DNA of 64,000 nucleotides from Prochlorococcus sp. MIT 0603 (lineage in GTDB: Bacteria > Cyanobacteriota > Cyanobacteriia > PCC-6307 > Cyanobiaceae): contig NZ_JNAW01000002.1 in assembly GCF_000760215.1 (NCBI RefSeq), forward strand, positions 714,300 through 778,299. The letters are read 5' to 3'. Of the stretch, positions 15,136 through 23,356 are shown one piece after another. The notes under the pieces are model-generated. The model was not told the DNA's origin and searched no databases. It saw nothing but the letters and a program-made list of their open reading frames with translations. The position numbers and the translations under genes are program-made. The stretch's first letter is position 1. Each line of letters starts with the position of its first letter.

Positions 15136-15316
15136 AAAATCACAGAAAGGTCTATGGAATTCTTTTAAACGAATAAAGCTCAGAAAGATTTAAAGCCAAG
15201 TTATTAAGCGCTTAGCAACTGCTTAATTTTTATGATTGTAAATTTTCAATAGAAGCTTGCCTATTGGAAGGCTTATAGAGTAGTATCGTTGGAATTTTTT
15301 AAAATCATTAAAGAGA

Positions 15317-15466
15317 TTGGGCAACTACCCTGAAATATCAATACCTTTCTATATAGCAATGTTTTTTATAGCATTGCTATTTTTAGAAGACAGTGGCGAT
15401 GACGATGACGAGGGAGGAGGATTAATGCAGCCTGTTTATGAAGGCCAAGCTTCTGGAAGGCAATAA
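15317..15466 (+). CDS. Small single-span protein with acidic-Gly motif
   Basis: This is a 49-residue product from TTG 15317; an internal ATG at 15359 is the alternative. It has one span (ISIPFYIAMFFIALLFLE), then a striking DSGDDDDEGGG acidic/glycine stretch and LMQPVYEGQASGRQ. The ordered span, acid patch and Pro-containing tail look like a genuine conserved picocyanobacterial protein, though I cannot name it. Acidic residues after the span could contact a basic partner or a metal. Confidence 0.55.
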   Translation: MGNYPEISIPFYIAMFFIALLFLEDSGDDDDEGGGLMQPVYEGQASGRQ

Positions 15467-15570
15467 CTAAGCCCTCAGCAACTTAGAAAAACATATCAGT
15501 ACATCAATTCAACTTTAGATTCGAACAAATGTCCGCCAAAGGGTAGAATATTAAGAGAATCTAAAGGCAT

Positions 15571-15795
15571 ATGAAATACCTTCTTTGCCCGCCTGACAAA
15601 AGCATCAAAGTAATTGATGATTATTTTTCAGAGAGAGTAAATTTGCTAAGAGGGAAAGATAAGAATGCCTTAATATCTGAATTCAAAGAATGGCTAATCA
15701 AAGATAGGCGAGCAGAAGATAATGTCTGGACAATACCCGACCTTACTGATGAGGGCTTATGTGATTTTTTTAAAAGAGCTATATCAAAAAACTGA
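15571..15795 (+). CDS. DxxALxxEFxEW-family small protein, copy 1
   Basis: This 74-residue soluble protein contains the core KDKNALISEFKEWLIKDRRA followed by a short aromatic-Pro segment (WTIPDLTDEG). Two other proteins in the window share this core (26379 and 53416). The function is unknown. The family looks all-helical and probably mediates protein contacts. Confidence 0.6.
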   Translation: MKYLLCPPDKSIKVIDDYFSERVNLLRGKDKNALISEFKEWLIKDRRAEDNVWTIPDLTDEGLCDFFKRAISKN

Positions 15796-15921
15796 GTTAT
15801 ATCAAGACTAATAAGGGGTTATGCTTATAATTTATTGTTGAATATAGTTAGATGATTGAAGTTTAGGTTCAAAGAAAAGCAGAAAGAGTAGAGGCTAAAC
15901 CGCATACGAGAAGATCAAGTT

Positions 15922-16122
15922 TCATTGACTTTGAACATCAATAGCAGTTGATAAAGCTTTTACAAAATCACTGAAATCGCATTTCTCTGTTCCATCATCT
16001 CCTTGAATTCCATATCCTGCGGCAAGACAAAGTGCATCTCCATTCCCATTAAAGTCATTACGATGCTCCTCTAAATAAGAAGCAAGGGCCTTCCCTTCTA
16101 GTTTGGCTTTGTTTTTGTCCAT
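15922..16122 (-). CDS. Small hypothetical protein
   Basis: This 66-residue protein has a charged helical start (DKNKAKLEGKALASYLEEHR) and a middle with NGNGDALCLAAGYGIQGDDG containing one Cys. CDFSDFVKALSTAI follows. A ribosome-site-like AGGAG lies about 10 bases upstream of its ATG on the minus strand. No family is recognised. Confidence 0.55.
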   Translation of the reverse strand: MDKNKAKLEGKALASYLEEHRNDFNGNGDALCLAAGYGIQGDDGTEKCDFSDFVKALSTAIDVQSQ

Positions 16123-16253
16123 TTGGGTATAACTCCTCTCTTGATATTTAAAATAGTCAAATATAATAATGATTTCTCAATTAAAGTTATATTTGTTAAG
16201 CAAAAGCTAGGCCAAGACAAGGCATAAATCCTAGTCGAATAATTGACTAAAGA

Positions 16254-16787
16254 CTAGGCAGCCAGAAGATTATCGGGATGGTTATCGTCTTTCCAGTCTC
16301 TTAGGTCATTGATTATATTATTTGTAGCGTCATAAAGATCATCCTCGGAAACAGATCTACCTCTCTTTTTGATTTCTTTTTCCAGTAAAAGCATCACTTC
16401 TTCTTCTGCTTCAGAAAGCAAAATACCTTCTCCTTCCAAAGTGTTATTTAAGTCTTCTAAGGAAAGTAATGTGGTTATTTCATCAATAGTCACAAGTCCT
16501 TTAATTTCCTCATAACCACTGCCATCTGAAATACAGTAGTTAAAAGCATAAACCTTGAATTCATATGGTAATTCTGTCCAAGCACTATCATCAAAAAGAT
16601 TAAATTGTTGATCGGAATAGCCTTGCTCTTCACAAAATGAATACTTGGCATTCTGTAAATCGTCGCCTTCATTTTGATCCAAAGAAAAGGCTTCTTCAAA
16701 GAGATCAAAAAACTTGGCCTTTTCCTTATCAGTTTTTAAATTCTTTGCTTGGCTCCAGTAATAGCGAAGTTTTTCGTAGTTTGTCAT
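16254..16787 (-). CDS. Acidic hypothetical protein
   Basis: This 177-residue soluble, strongly acidic protein has predicted helices throughout and two Cys (SFCEEQG and FNYCISDG). Its start MTNYEKLRYYWSQAKNLKTD is Tyr/Lys-rich and the end (DWKDDNHPDNLLAA) acidic. No motif is recognised. It is co-directional with the small gene at 15922-16122. Confidence 0.6.
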   Translation of the reverse strand: MTNYEKLRYYWSQAKNLKTDKEKAKFFDLFEEAFSLDQNEGDDLQNAKYSFCEEQGYSDQQFNLFDDSAWTELPYEFKVYAFNYCISDGSGYEEIKGLVTIDEITTLLSLEDLNNTLEGEGILLSEAEEEVMLLLEKEIKKRGRSVSEDDLYDATNNIINDLRDWKDDNHPDNLLAA

Positions 16788-16862
16788 GAAGTTAGAATTG
16801 TTATGATTTTGAGCTATAATTCTTTTAATATATCCTTGAGAAAAGTCCAGTAGTTAGTTATT

Positions 16863-16898
16863 AATTTGCAATATTATCAATAGATAATATTGCAAATT
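16863..16898. repeat. 16-bp perfect inverted repeat, 4-base loop
   Basis: The arms 16863-16878 and 16883-16898 (AATTTGCAATATTATC and its complement) pair perfectly around AATA. A second short hairpin (16934-16942 with 16947-16955, 9 bp) lies nearby. Neither has a U-tract. They lie between two minus-strand genes. Confidence 0.7.
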
Positions 16899-17000
16899 AC
16901 ATAAGTTAAGTTCATTGCTACTTATCAGAAAAATTTCTATATACTGATATAGAAATAGAGTTAATTTGCTTCTTAGTGAGAATTAATAAGAAAGAAAAAG

Positions 17001-17267
17001 CTAATTAGGAATCGCTTGGATCATTGAAACAAGAGTTTTATGAGCATCAGAACTATCTTGTAAACAATGATCAAATGGTATTACAATTATTTCACCACTA
17101 ACTTTTAATTTCATATTCTTATTATTTATTTCGACCATCTCTGGATCTTTAGGATTAGGGATTCCTCCATAATGACAAGCATATTTGACAAGGGAGTCTT
17201 TATGATCTTTATTCATGTGAAGGCAAATCCTTTCACTAACTAAAGGGGTTATATACTCAGAAGTCAT
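17001..17267 (-). CDS. DUF2470-domain protein
   Basis: This 88-residue protein matches the DUF2470 pattern, with HMNKDHKDSLVKYACHYGGI near residue 17. Its His-Met-Asn-x-Asp-His motif is found in heme-utilisation (HugZ-like) and pyridoxamine-oxidase-related proteins. Here it stands alone, which is common in cyanobacteria. A heme- or tetrapyrrole-related role is inferred from the family only. Confidence 0.8.
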   Translation of the reverse strand: MTSEYITPLVSERICLHMNKDHKDSLVKYACHYGGIPNPKDPEMVEINNKNMKLKVSGEIIVIPFDHCLQDSSDAHKTLVSMIQAIPN

Positions 17268-17324
17268 AAATAAATTAAGTTATTCAGTATTATTTATACT
17301 AGGATATTTAATCAAAAAAAGCTT

Positions 17325-18002
17325 TCAAGTTTTTATTAAAGATTGAAATAGGAACTTTTTAGAAGAAGGGGGCATTTCATTAAATGCTTCACTATCTATA
17401 GTTCTACTTGATAAAACCCATGTGCATTCATCCTCCAAACAAATAAATTCATCTTTAAAATGACATTTCGCTGACTTAGGAGACTTTGTAGATGGTTCGA
17501 AATATTGGCTAGTATAATTACTACTTAAATATCCGCTGCCAGTATGTAAAACTTTATTTGTATAGATATTAATTAATGATCCATGTATATTCCTATATAC
17601 CATAGTAACTATATTATCTTTTATTCTATATTTATCACCTGAATTTTTCCCACCAACTAAAATCTCCATACCAATTTCATTTGTATCTCCTAATGTAAAT
17701 GTATTGTCACCATGAACTTTATCAAATCCTCTTCTAACTCTATGAATACACACTTCCCATAATTGAGAAGAAATTAATTTAGTTATATTATCATCATTTA
17801 TATCTATAATTATAGGTTTAAAATTGCTATCTAAACTGAACAATCCTTTGTGCTCATTAATTCCATCATAGAAAACGCAAGATCCCTTGTATCCATTGAA
17901 ATCTGGATCCCATGTATAGCGATTTTCATAAGCACTTCGAAACAAGTCTCGACACTCTACGTTAACATCTGGTTTAATCACTATTTTTAAATCCAAAGAC
18001 AA
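17325..18002 (-). CDS. DUF3386-like cyanobacterial protein
   Basis: This 225-residue soluble protein starts with CRDLFRSAYENRYTWDPDF and NGYKGSCVFYDG, the pattern of the DUF3386 family seen in cyanobacteria and plants. The remaining sequence is beta-rich, as expected for that family. The function is unknown. It is co-directional with and 57 bases upstream of the DUF2470 gene. Confidence 0.75.
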   Translation of the reverse strand: MSLDLKIVIKPDVNVECRDLFRSAYENRYTWDPDFNGYKGSCVFYDGINEHKGLFSLDSNFKPIIIDINDDNITKLISSQLWEVCIHRVRRGFDKVHGDNTFTLGDTNEIGMEILVGGKNSGDKYRIKDNIVTMVYRNIHGSLINIYTNKVLHTGSGYLSSNYTSQYFEPSTKSPKSAKCHFKDEFICLEDECTWVLSSRTIDSEAFNEMPPSSKKFLFQSLIKT

Positions 18003-18187
18003 ATCAAGTTAAGCATAGTCTTGGTTTTGCAAAAATTCAACCAAGTTTTACTCCAAAAAGCAACACCCTATATTCCAACTTAACTTCAAAAATCAAAATC
18101 AAAATATTTTTTTAGATTCATAACTTATTAACAGGATTGGAATGATGTTGGGTTAAAATTAACTCTAAACAAAGACTTCTCAGATTT

Positions 18188-18403
18188 TTGGCCATCCAAC
18201 CCGAGGTAATACCCAATAATAGCAATGCGGGTGAGGAGGCGAAAGTGATATATCCAAATTTGTTTCCCCTAATAATCTTGATAATTGCATTTATTTTTTC
18301 AATAATTTTTCTAAAAGTAATTTTTAGCTTTATTTTAATGGTTATAGGTCTTATCTTTATTTGGAAAAATACTATTAAGTTAATTTCATCAGATCAAAAA
18401 TAG
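18188..18403 (+). CDS. Small two-span membrane protein
   Basis: This 71-residue product has a TTG start at 18188 and no usable ATG nearby. A polar N-terminus is followed by two closely spaced spans (LFPLIILIIAFIFSIIFLKV, then FSFILMVIGLIFIWKN) and a short polar tail. It is unrecognised and convergent with the Nif11 gene, 13 bases apart. Confidence 0.45.
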   Translation: MAIQPEVIPNNSNAGEEAKVIYPNLFPLIILIIAFIFSIIFLKVIFSFILMVIGLIFIWKNTIKLISSDQK

Positions 18404-18416
18404 AAAGCGCTTATTA

Positions 18417-18632
18417 TTAATTATATTCTCCAGGAACATCTTTTTTCTTTACAGTTACTCTCCCAACTTTTTTACCTGAAAAACGTAGCAACTCATCACC
18501 TGAAAATTCATACCCATATTTCAGTGCTATTAGTGCTACATCATCAGCAGTAGAGCTTGCTAAAACTTGACTTTTAATAGAAGGATCATCCTGCATCTTC
18601 TGAAGGAAAGCTTTAAGTTGATCTATAGACAT
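18417..18632 (-). CDS. Stand-alone Nif11-domain protein
   Basis: This 71-residue protein is a Nif11-like domain: MSIDQLKAFLQKMQDDPSIK, then ADDVALIALKYGYEFSGDEL. Nif11 domains are the leader part of many ribosomally made peptides, including prochlorosins. Here the tail (LLRFSGKKVGRVTVKKKDVP) has no Cys, no Gly-Gly cleavage site and no Ser/Thr-Cys-rich core. It is therefore probably not a lanthipeptide precursor and more likely a free-standing Nif11 protein of unknown role. Confidence 0.85.
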   Translation of the reverse strand: MSIDQLKAFLQKMQDDPSIKSQVLASSTADDVALIALKYGYEFSGDELLRFSGKKVGRVTVKKKDVPGEYN

Positions 18633-18985
18633 ATCTTAATTCTAGGCTAAAGGAAGAATGTTAATGAGTTATCTATATATTAACAGATATTTATTAAGCT
18701 TTCTTTAGCAGTAATGAAAATAAAGAATTGATATCGGCCAAGGCAATATATAGACAATTAAAGCAATTTAGAAAAGCCAAGGGTTAAGCAAGTCATTATC
18801 AATTGAATAAGAATGGTTAAATTAAGTAATATTATTAAATTCATAGATGTCTTTAATTAAAGAACGTCTGCTTTAAGAATTTAGTCGACAAAACAAGACC
18901 ATTTAGACACAATTTATAACGCAAGAGGGTTCTTTTAAGTAATTAGGTGTCATTAGATTATTATTTTACTCGAATCAACACTTAT
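18633..18985. other. Divergent intergenic region
   Basis: This AT-rich 350-base region lies between the Nif11 gene and purT. No additional gene was seen apart from the in-frame upstream extension of purT to a GTG at 18947. Confidence 0.5.
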
Positions 18986-20167
18986 ATGACTATCTTTCCA
19001 AAGACATTAATGATACTAGGCAGTGGTGAGCTGGGGAAAGAACTTGCAATTTCAGCCAAAAAACTTGGGTGCAAAGTAATTGCTTGTGATAAATACAAGG
19101 GTGCTCCAGCAATGCAAGTATCTGATTTAGCTCTCGTTTTTGAAATGAATAACAAAGAAAAGCTTGAGGAAACTATAAGAACTTATCAGCCAGATTTGGT
19201 TGTACCTGAAATAGAAGCACTTGCTGTAGATGCCTTGCAAGCAATAGAGGAAGAAGGAATCAAAGTAATACCGACAGCTAGAGCTACCGCGATAACAATG
19301 AATAGAGATTTGATAAGAGAATTAGCATCTAAAGAACTAGGTATAAAAACAGCCAAATATGTGTATGCAGGGAACCTACAAGAATTAAAAGATGTTGCAT
19401 CACAAATAAATTATCCGATGCTCATAAAACCTGTAATGAGCTCATCCGGAAAAGGACAAAGTCTTATAAAAGAAGAATCTAATTTAGAAGAAGCTTGGCA
19501 TCTGGCAATCAAAGAAGCCAGAGGGCAGTCTAAACAAGTGATAGTCGAGGAATTTATATCCTTTGACTTAGAAATAACACTTTTAACCGTTAAACAGGAA
19601 AATGGTGACACCCTATTTTGTCCACCAATAGGGCATGAGCAGAAAAACGGTGACTATCAAAGCAGTTGGCAACCTCAAGAAATAAATGAAGCCCAACTAG
19701 ATGAAATGAAGTTAATTGCAAAAAAAGTTACAGACAACCTTGGAGGGGCTGGTTTATTTGGTGTGGAATTTTTTCTCCGTAATGAAGAGGTTATTTTTTC
19801 TGAATTATCACCAAGGCCTCATGACACAGGGCTTGTAACGCTAGTTAGTCAAAATCTCAGTGAATTTGATTTACATTTAAGAGCAATCCTAGGACTGCCA
19901 ATTCCATCAATCATATGTTCCTCTCCTGCAGCAAGCAGAGTTGTTTTAGCAAATGATCTTATTTCAACTGTTGCCTATAAGGGTATTGAAAAAGCATTAG
20001 GCTATAACAACGTGGAGGTTTTAGTATTTGGCAAACCAAATGCAAAGGAAGGGCGACGAATGGCTGTAGCACTTTCAAAAGCTGAAACTGTTGAAAAAGC
20101 AAAATTACTAGCTGATCAAGCAGCAAGCTCTATTGAGATCTTTGAAAGAGGAAGTTATCGCAATTGA
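18986..20167 (+). CDS. purT: Formate-dependent GAR transformylase (PurT)
   Basis: This 393-residue ATP-grasp enzyme uses formate and ATP to formylate glycinamide ribonucleotide in purine synthesis. It has the N-terminal LMILGSGELGKELAISAKKL, the lid region IKPVMSSSGKGQSLI, and GVEFFLRNEEVIFSELSPRP with the metal-binding Glu residues. HDTGLVTLVSQNLSEFDLHL is near the end. I chose the ATG at 18986; a GTG at 18947 would add 13 residues that do not fit the family's N-terminus. Confidence 0.93.
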   Translation: MTIFPKTLMILGSGELGKELAISAKKLGCKVIACDKYKGAPAMQVSDLALVFEMNNKEKLEETIRTYQPDLVVPEIEALAVDALQAIEEEGIKVIPTARATAITMNRDLIRELASKELGIKTAKYVYAGNLQELKDVASQINYPMLIKPVMSSSGKGQSLIKEESNLEEAWHLAIKEARGQSKQVIVEEFISFDLEITLLTVKQENGDTLFCPPIGHEQKNGDYQSSWQPQEINEAQLDEMKLIAKKVTDNLGGAGLFGVEFFLRNEEVIFSELSPRPHDTGLVTLVSQNLSEFDLHLRAILGLPIPSIICSSPAASRVVLANDLISTVAYKGIEKALGYNNVEVLVFGKPNAKEGRRMAVALSKAETVEKAKLLADQAASSIEIFERGSYRN

Positions 20168-20293
20168 TTTCCTGTTTGTAGCGAATAGCCAACTATTTCA
20201 AAACTCAAAAATCTCTTAAGGATCACTAAAGAAGTGGAATCACATATATGTCTTGAAATGATGTTATTTTCTATATGACTTTAGAAAAATATG

Positions 20294-20596
20294 ATGTTAA
20301 CCAGCCTTAATGTCTGTTCGCTACTAGAAAAATACTGTTATTCGAAGAAGGTGTCAGAAAATGAGCTTGATTTTCTAGAGAGAAGTTGGCTTGAATCCCT
20401 AAATAGCATTCATTACAATCGCTACCCTGGTATAGCTCCAGCAGTTGTATGTGATGAGGCTGGGCTAGCAAGAGGAAGTTATTGGATTAGCTGCAATGCT
20501 GCAATACTTGATAAAATCAGACCAATTGAAACAGGAAAAAGCCGAAGCGCGCGAATTTTCGATGTTCTTTTTCAATCTGGACTAATTGCAGCTTAA
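20294..20596 (+). CDS. Hypothetical soluble protein
   Basis: This is 100 residues from the second of two adjacent Met codons. The N-terminal half is helical (LLEKYCYSKKVSENELDFLE); the second half has a Gly-Tyr-Pro-rich segment (YNRYPGIAPAVVCDEAGLAR) and three Cys in total. No family is recognised. Confidence 0.55.
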   Translation: MLTSLNVCSLLEKYCYSKKVSENELDFLERSWLESLNSIHYNRYPGIAPAVVCDEAGLARGSYWISCNAAILDKIRPIETGKSRSARIFDVLFQSGLIAA

Positions 20597-20625
20597 AACA
20601 TAAACAGATAAACCACTTGCCATGA

Positions 20626-20659
20626 TTATTAGATTTATTAATAATCATAAATCTAATAA
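20626..20659. repeat. 12-bp inverted repeat
   Basis: The arms 20626-20637 and 20648-20659 (TTATTAGATTTA and its complement) pair perfectly with a 10-base loop, between two plus-strand genes. It is A/T only and has no U-tract, so it is at best a weak terminator. Confidence 0.45.
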
Positions 20660-20703
20660 AAATATGTTTAAATAGGTAGATAGTTAATTTGAAATTATTT
20701 ACC

Positions 20704-20823
20704 ATGGCTCCTGAGGAAGGCGGAGGGATGATACCTGGATTAGTTGCAATAGCCATATCTGTTGTATTTGCAGCTGTAATAGGGTTTATTATTCTTCATT
20801 TTCTACCAAATACACCTTTTTAA
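20704..20823 (+). CDS. Very small single-span membrane protein
   Basis: This 39-residue frame reads MAPEEGGGMIPGLVAIAISV with the span continuing VFAAVIGFIILHFLPNTPF. A polar, acidic Gly-rich N-terminus is followed by one hydrophobic span. The size and layout fit a photosystem or cytochrome low-molecular-mass subunit, but it matches none I can recall (not PsbM, PsbX, PetN or PetM), so no name is given. Confidence 0.5.
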   Translation: MAPEEGGGMIPGLVAIAISVVFAAVIGFIILHFLPNTPF

Positions 20824-20857
20824 TAGTAATACATCTAAAACCAAATAATCATATGAC

Positions 20858-21607
20858 TTATCTTAAAAGTGTATCCAGAAGATAATGTTTTCCTATAATT
20901 GGGTCAATAAACTCAACTTTATTTTCTAAAGACTTAGAAACTTCTTCTATTGTTCCATCTACTGAGAAGAGATTATTTAGCATACCTGTAAATTTAGAGT
21001 CCCCTCCTGTTGTGCTTGAAATGATAATTTTAGGGTTAAAAGTTTTGATAAGTTTAGGAAGTATAGATTTGCCTCTAATGAATGACCCAACAAAAGGTAA
21101 TTTAATATCAATGACTGGCGTAATTACAGTATCAACATCTCTTGCTGGAAGGTTTTGATCTAGGAAGCCATGAGGCTCTATATAAAAAGAATTTTTAGTA
21201 TTAGAAACAATATATCCATTCTCTATTTTTGGGACATTTGCACCTGCAGTAGCTTCAAGAGTAATAGAAGATATCTCTCGAATCTCGCCCGGCTTAAGAA
21301 GGAATATTTGCTGGAATCCAAGTTTCTGAACAACCTTACAAGCACTTGTTGATCCCACAACAGGAATTGAACGGTCAAGTAGTTCTAATGTCTGAGGATG
21401 TGCATGATCTGGCAAGCCTTGAGTTAAGAGTATGAGGTCTATTTGCTGAGGTGGATCGATTTCTCTATTTAAAGTGCCTCTGATCAACCAAGGCCCAGGG
21501 GGGAAAACAAGATCGCCTTTAAGCCATGGGTCAATTAAAATTCTAAAACCATTTAAATCAATCAACCAGCCGCTGGAGCCAAGATAACTGGCATCAAAGT
21601 TCATCAA
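20858..21607 (-). CDS. MBL-fold protein with degenerate metal motif
   Basis: This 249-residue protein resembles metallo-beta-lactamase-fold hydrolases (SYLGSSGWLIDLNGFRILID, DPWLKGDLVFPPGPW, DLILLTQGLPDHAHP). The expected HxHxDH zinc motif is changed to QGLPDHAHP: the first two His are missing while Asp-His remain. It may bind metal differently or be a non-catalytic member. The TGGDSKF and HYLLDTLLR segments complete the fold. Confidence 0.75.
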   Translation of the reverse strand: MMNFDASYLGSSGWLIDLNGFRILIDPWLKGDLVFPPGPWLIRGTLNREIDPPQQIDLILLTQGLPDHAHPQTLELLDRSIPVVGSTSACKVVQKLGFQQIFLLKPGEIREISSITLEATAGANVPKIENGYIVSNTKNSFYIEPHGFLDQNLPARDVDTVITPVIDIKLPFVGSFIRGKSILPKLIKTFNPKIIISSTTGGDSKFTGMLNNLFSVDGTIEEVSKSLENKVEFIDPIIGKHYLLDTLLR

Positions 21608-21890
21608 TCAAAAGGCAAAAGTCGCTTTCAACAATAATCATAAAGAACGTCTGCTGGATGGGTAAATAATTCACTAACAAATTTTTTATCAAATGAAGAG
21701 GCATTGAGGCTATCTAATTAATTTGAGAGAAAACCCTAAGTCTTCACAAAATGCACAGATTAAGCCAAATAATATTAATATATTAATTAGTCTAAAATTG
21801 ATTTTTATTGAATCTATCTCTTCTATGCCAAGCTAAGCATATAGGAGAATAGGTCAAGCAGTATTCACCTATTCCAACCAAAGTATTGTC

Positions 21891-22076
21891 ATGTCTTATG
21901 AATCTGGAAGCCTTGAGTGTAGAAGACTCGTTGAAATAAAGGAGAATTTAATTAAGACAATGCAAGCACTTGATTCTTTAAGTTCTACTGAACATATAAC
22001 CGATAGATTAAAGACTATATATAATGAGATAGAAGAAATGCATGAAGAAAGAAGAAAGTTAGAGAATGAAGATTAA
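21891..22076 (+). CDS. Small coiled-coil protein
   Basis: This 61-residue charged helical protein (SLECRRLVEIKENLIKTMQA, then YNEIEEMHEERRKLENED) has heptad-like Leu/Ile spacing, suggesting a two-helix coiled coil. It is unrecognised and convergent with the SemiSWEET gene, 9 bases apart. Confidence 0.5.
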   Translation: MSYESGSLECRRLVEIKENLIKTMQALDSLSSTEHITDRLKTIYNEIEEMHEERRKLENED

Positions 22077-22085
22077 ATGCTTTAA

Positions 22086-22364
22086 TCATAAACCATTTAA
22101 GTCCTTAATCGTATTATTTCTATAATAGATTTTGAGTAATAAAATAGCACTGTTAAAACCCAATGTAATTATGTTTGCAAATAAAACTGGTAAAGAATTG
22201 ACTTGGATCCCATATGTAATCCAAAACAGCAAACCAATAATAAAAACCACAAGCATTACCAAAGAAACATCATCAGCAGATTTTGTTCTAAATGTTCTTA
22301 TTAACTGCGGTAGGAAAGCAATTGAAGTTAAGAATGCTGCTATAAAGCCAAATAAATCAGTCAA
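22086..22364 (-). CDS. SemiSWEET/PQ-loop membrane transporter
   Basis: This 92-residue protein with three spans is of the SemiSWEET (MtN3/PQ-loop) family. It has the signature AFLTSIAFLPQLIRTFRTKS, with the Pro-Gln motif, and VFIIGLLFWITYGIQVNS in the second repeat position. The bacterial proteins dimerise and move small sugars across the membrane; the substrate here is unknown. Confidence 0.85.
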   Translation of the reverse strand: MTDLFGFIAAFLTSIAFLPQLIRTFRTKSADDVSLVMLVVFIIGLLFWITYGIQVNSLPVLFANIITLGFNSAILLLKIYYRNNTIKDLNGL

Positions 22365-22865
22365 AAGGTAGTCATATCATTATTAGCATTAGTTATAACT
22401 TACTTGCAAAGAAATTGCACAATAAGTATTTATAGGAAAATATAATTGAATTAAGCTCGTTTGAAAGCTATAACAAGAGAGTTGATTAATTTTATTAGTT
22501 ACTATAATTTAATCAGTGTGATGATTCTAATTAATATAATACAAGGGTTTCGATTATAATTGGAATTTTTGTTTTTTAAGGTACATAATCTAAAGCATTT
22601 CTTGAAAAAGACTATCTGTATAACAAATCAAAATCCAAAAGAACATTAATAATTATAATTTCATACCAAACAAACCGACAGGTTTTAGTCATTCTAATAT
22701 TATTTGCAACGTAATTCTTTTATCTAAAGAGGAGCTTCTATATTAAAAACTAATAGGAAGCAAAGATCTTTAAACTGTAATTCAACAAATTGGGACTAAA
22801 TATGAAAAATCCACACTTTCTAAGATATCAGGTTATAGTTTTTAAAGATTTTCAATTAAAAGACA
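22365..22865. other. Intergenic region, no gene seen
   Basis: This 500-base, very AT-rich gap has only short frames and no obvious tRNA, ncRNA motif or strong hairpin. Confidence 0.45.
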
Positions 22866-23183
22866 TTGTTCAATAAAGATGAAAAGAAGGCTCTTACACG
22901 CCTAGCAGTTCTCTCAATTGGCTGGGGTGTAGGCTTGGATCGATTCTACGAAGGTAGAACTAAAGACGGAATACTTTCTATTGTTGGATGGACATTAGTA
23001 TTTGGAACTCTTTTTTACCTTTCTCCCTGCCAGGGCTATGAATATACGGAAGGTGTGAAGAATTATTCTGATATGGCTTTCAATCCGTATTCTATATTTC
23101 CAATTGGATTTGGAGCCTATGGGATAATATTAGTCATACGAAAAGCATTTAAACTCCTACGATCATTTGAATCTTCAGACTAA
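22866..23183 (+). CDS. TM2-domain-like protein
   Basis: This 105-residue protein has a TTG start at 22866. A charged start (FNKDEKKALTR) is followed by a TM2-like pair of spans with a conserved loop (IGWGVGLDRFYEGRTKDGIL). A polar segment with one Cys (SPCQGYEYTE) and a last span follow. TM2 proteins have no single known role. The second TM2-like protein in the window is at 14815. Confidence 0.75.
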   Translation: MFNKDEKKALTRLAVLSIGWGVGLDRFYEGRTKDGILSIVGWTLVFGTLFYLSPCQGYEYTEGVKNYSDMAFNPYSIFPIGFGAYGIILVIRKAFKLLRSFESSD

Positions 23184-23356
23184 TAGTACCAACTGTTATT
23201 TACACAAGTTTAGAGACGTTATTACATCAAAAGCTAGCTTGTTACTATAGAGGTAATTATTTATATAACTTCCCTTTGAATTTTCATTAGATTACTTAAC
23301 TTCAATTTACAGTTGCTATTTAGTTAATCATCTGCCGATCAAACTAATATATTTTC

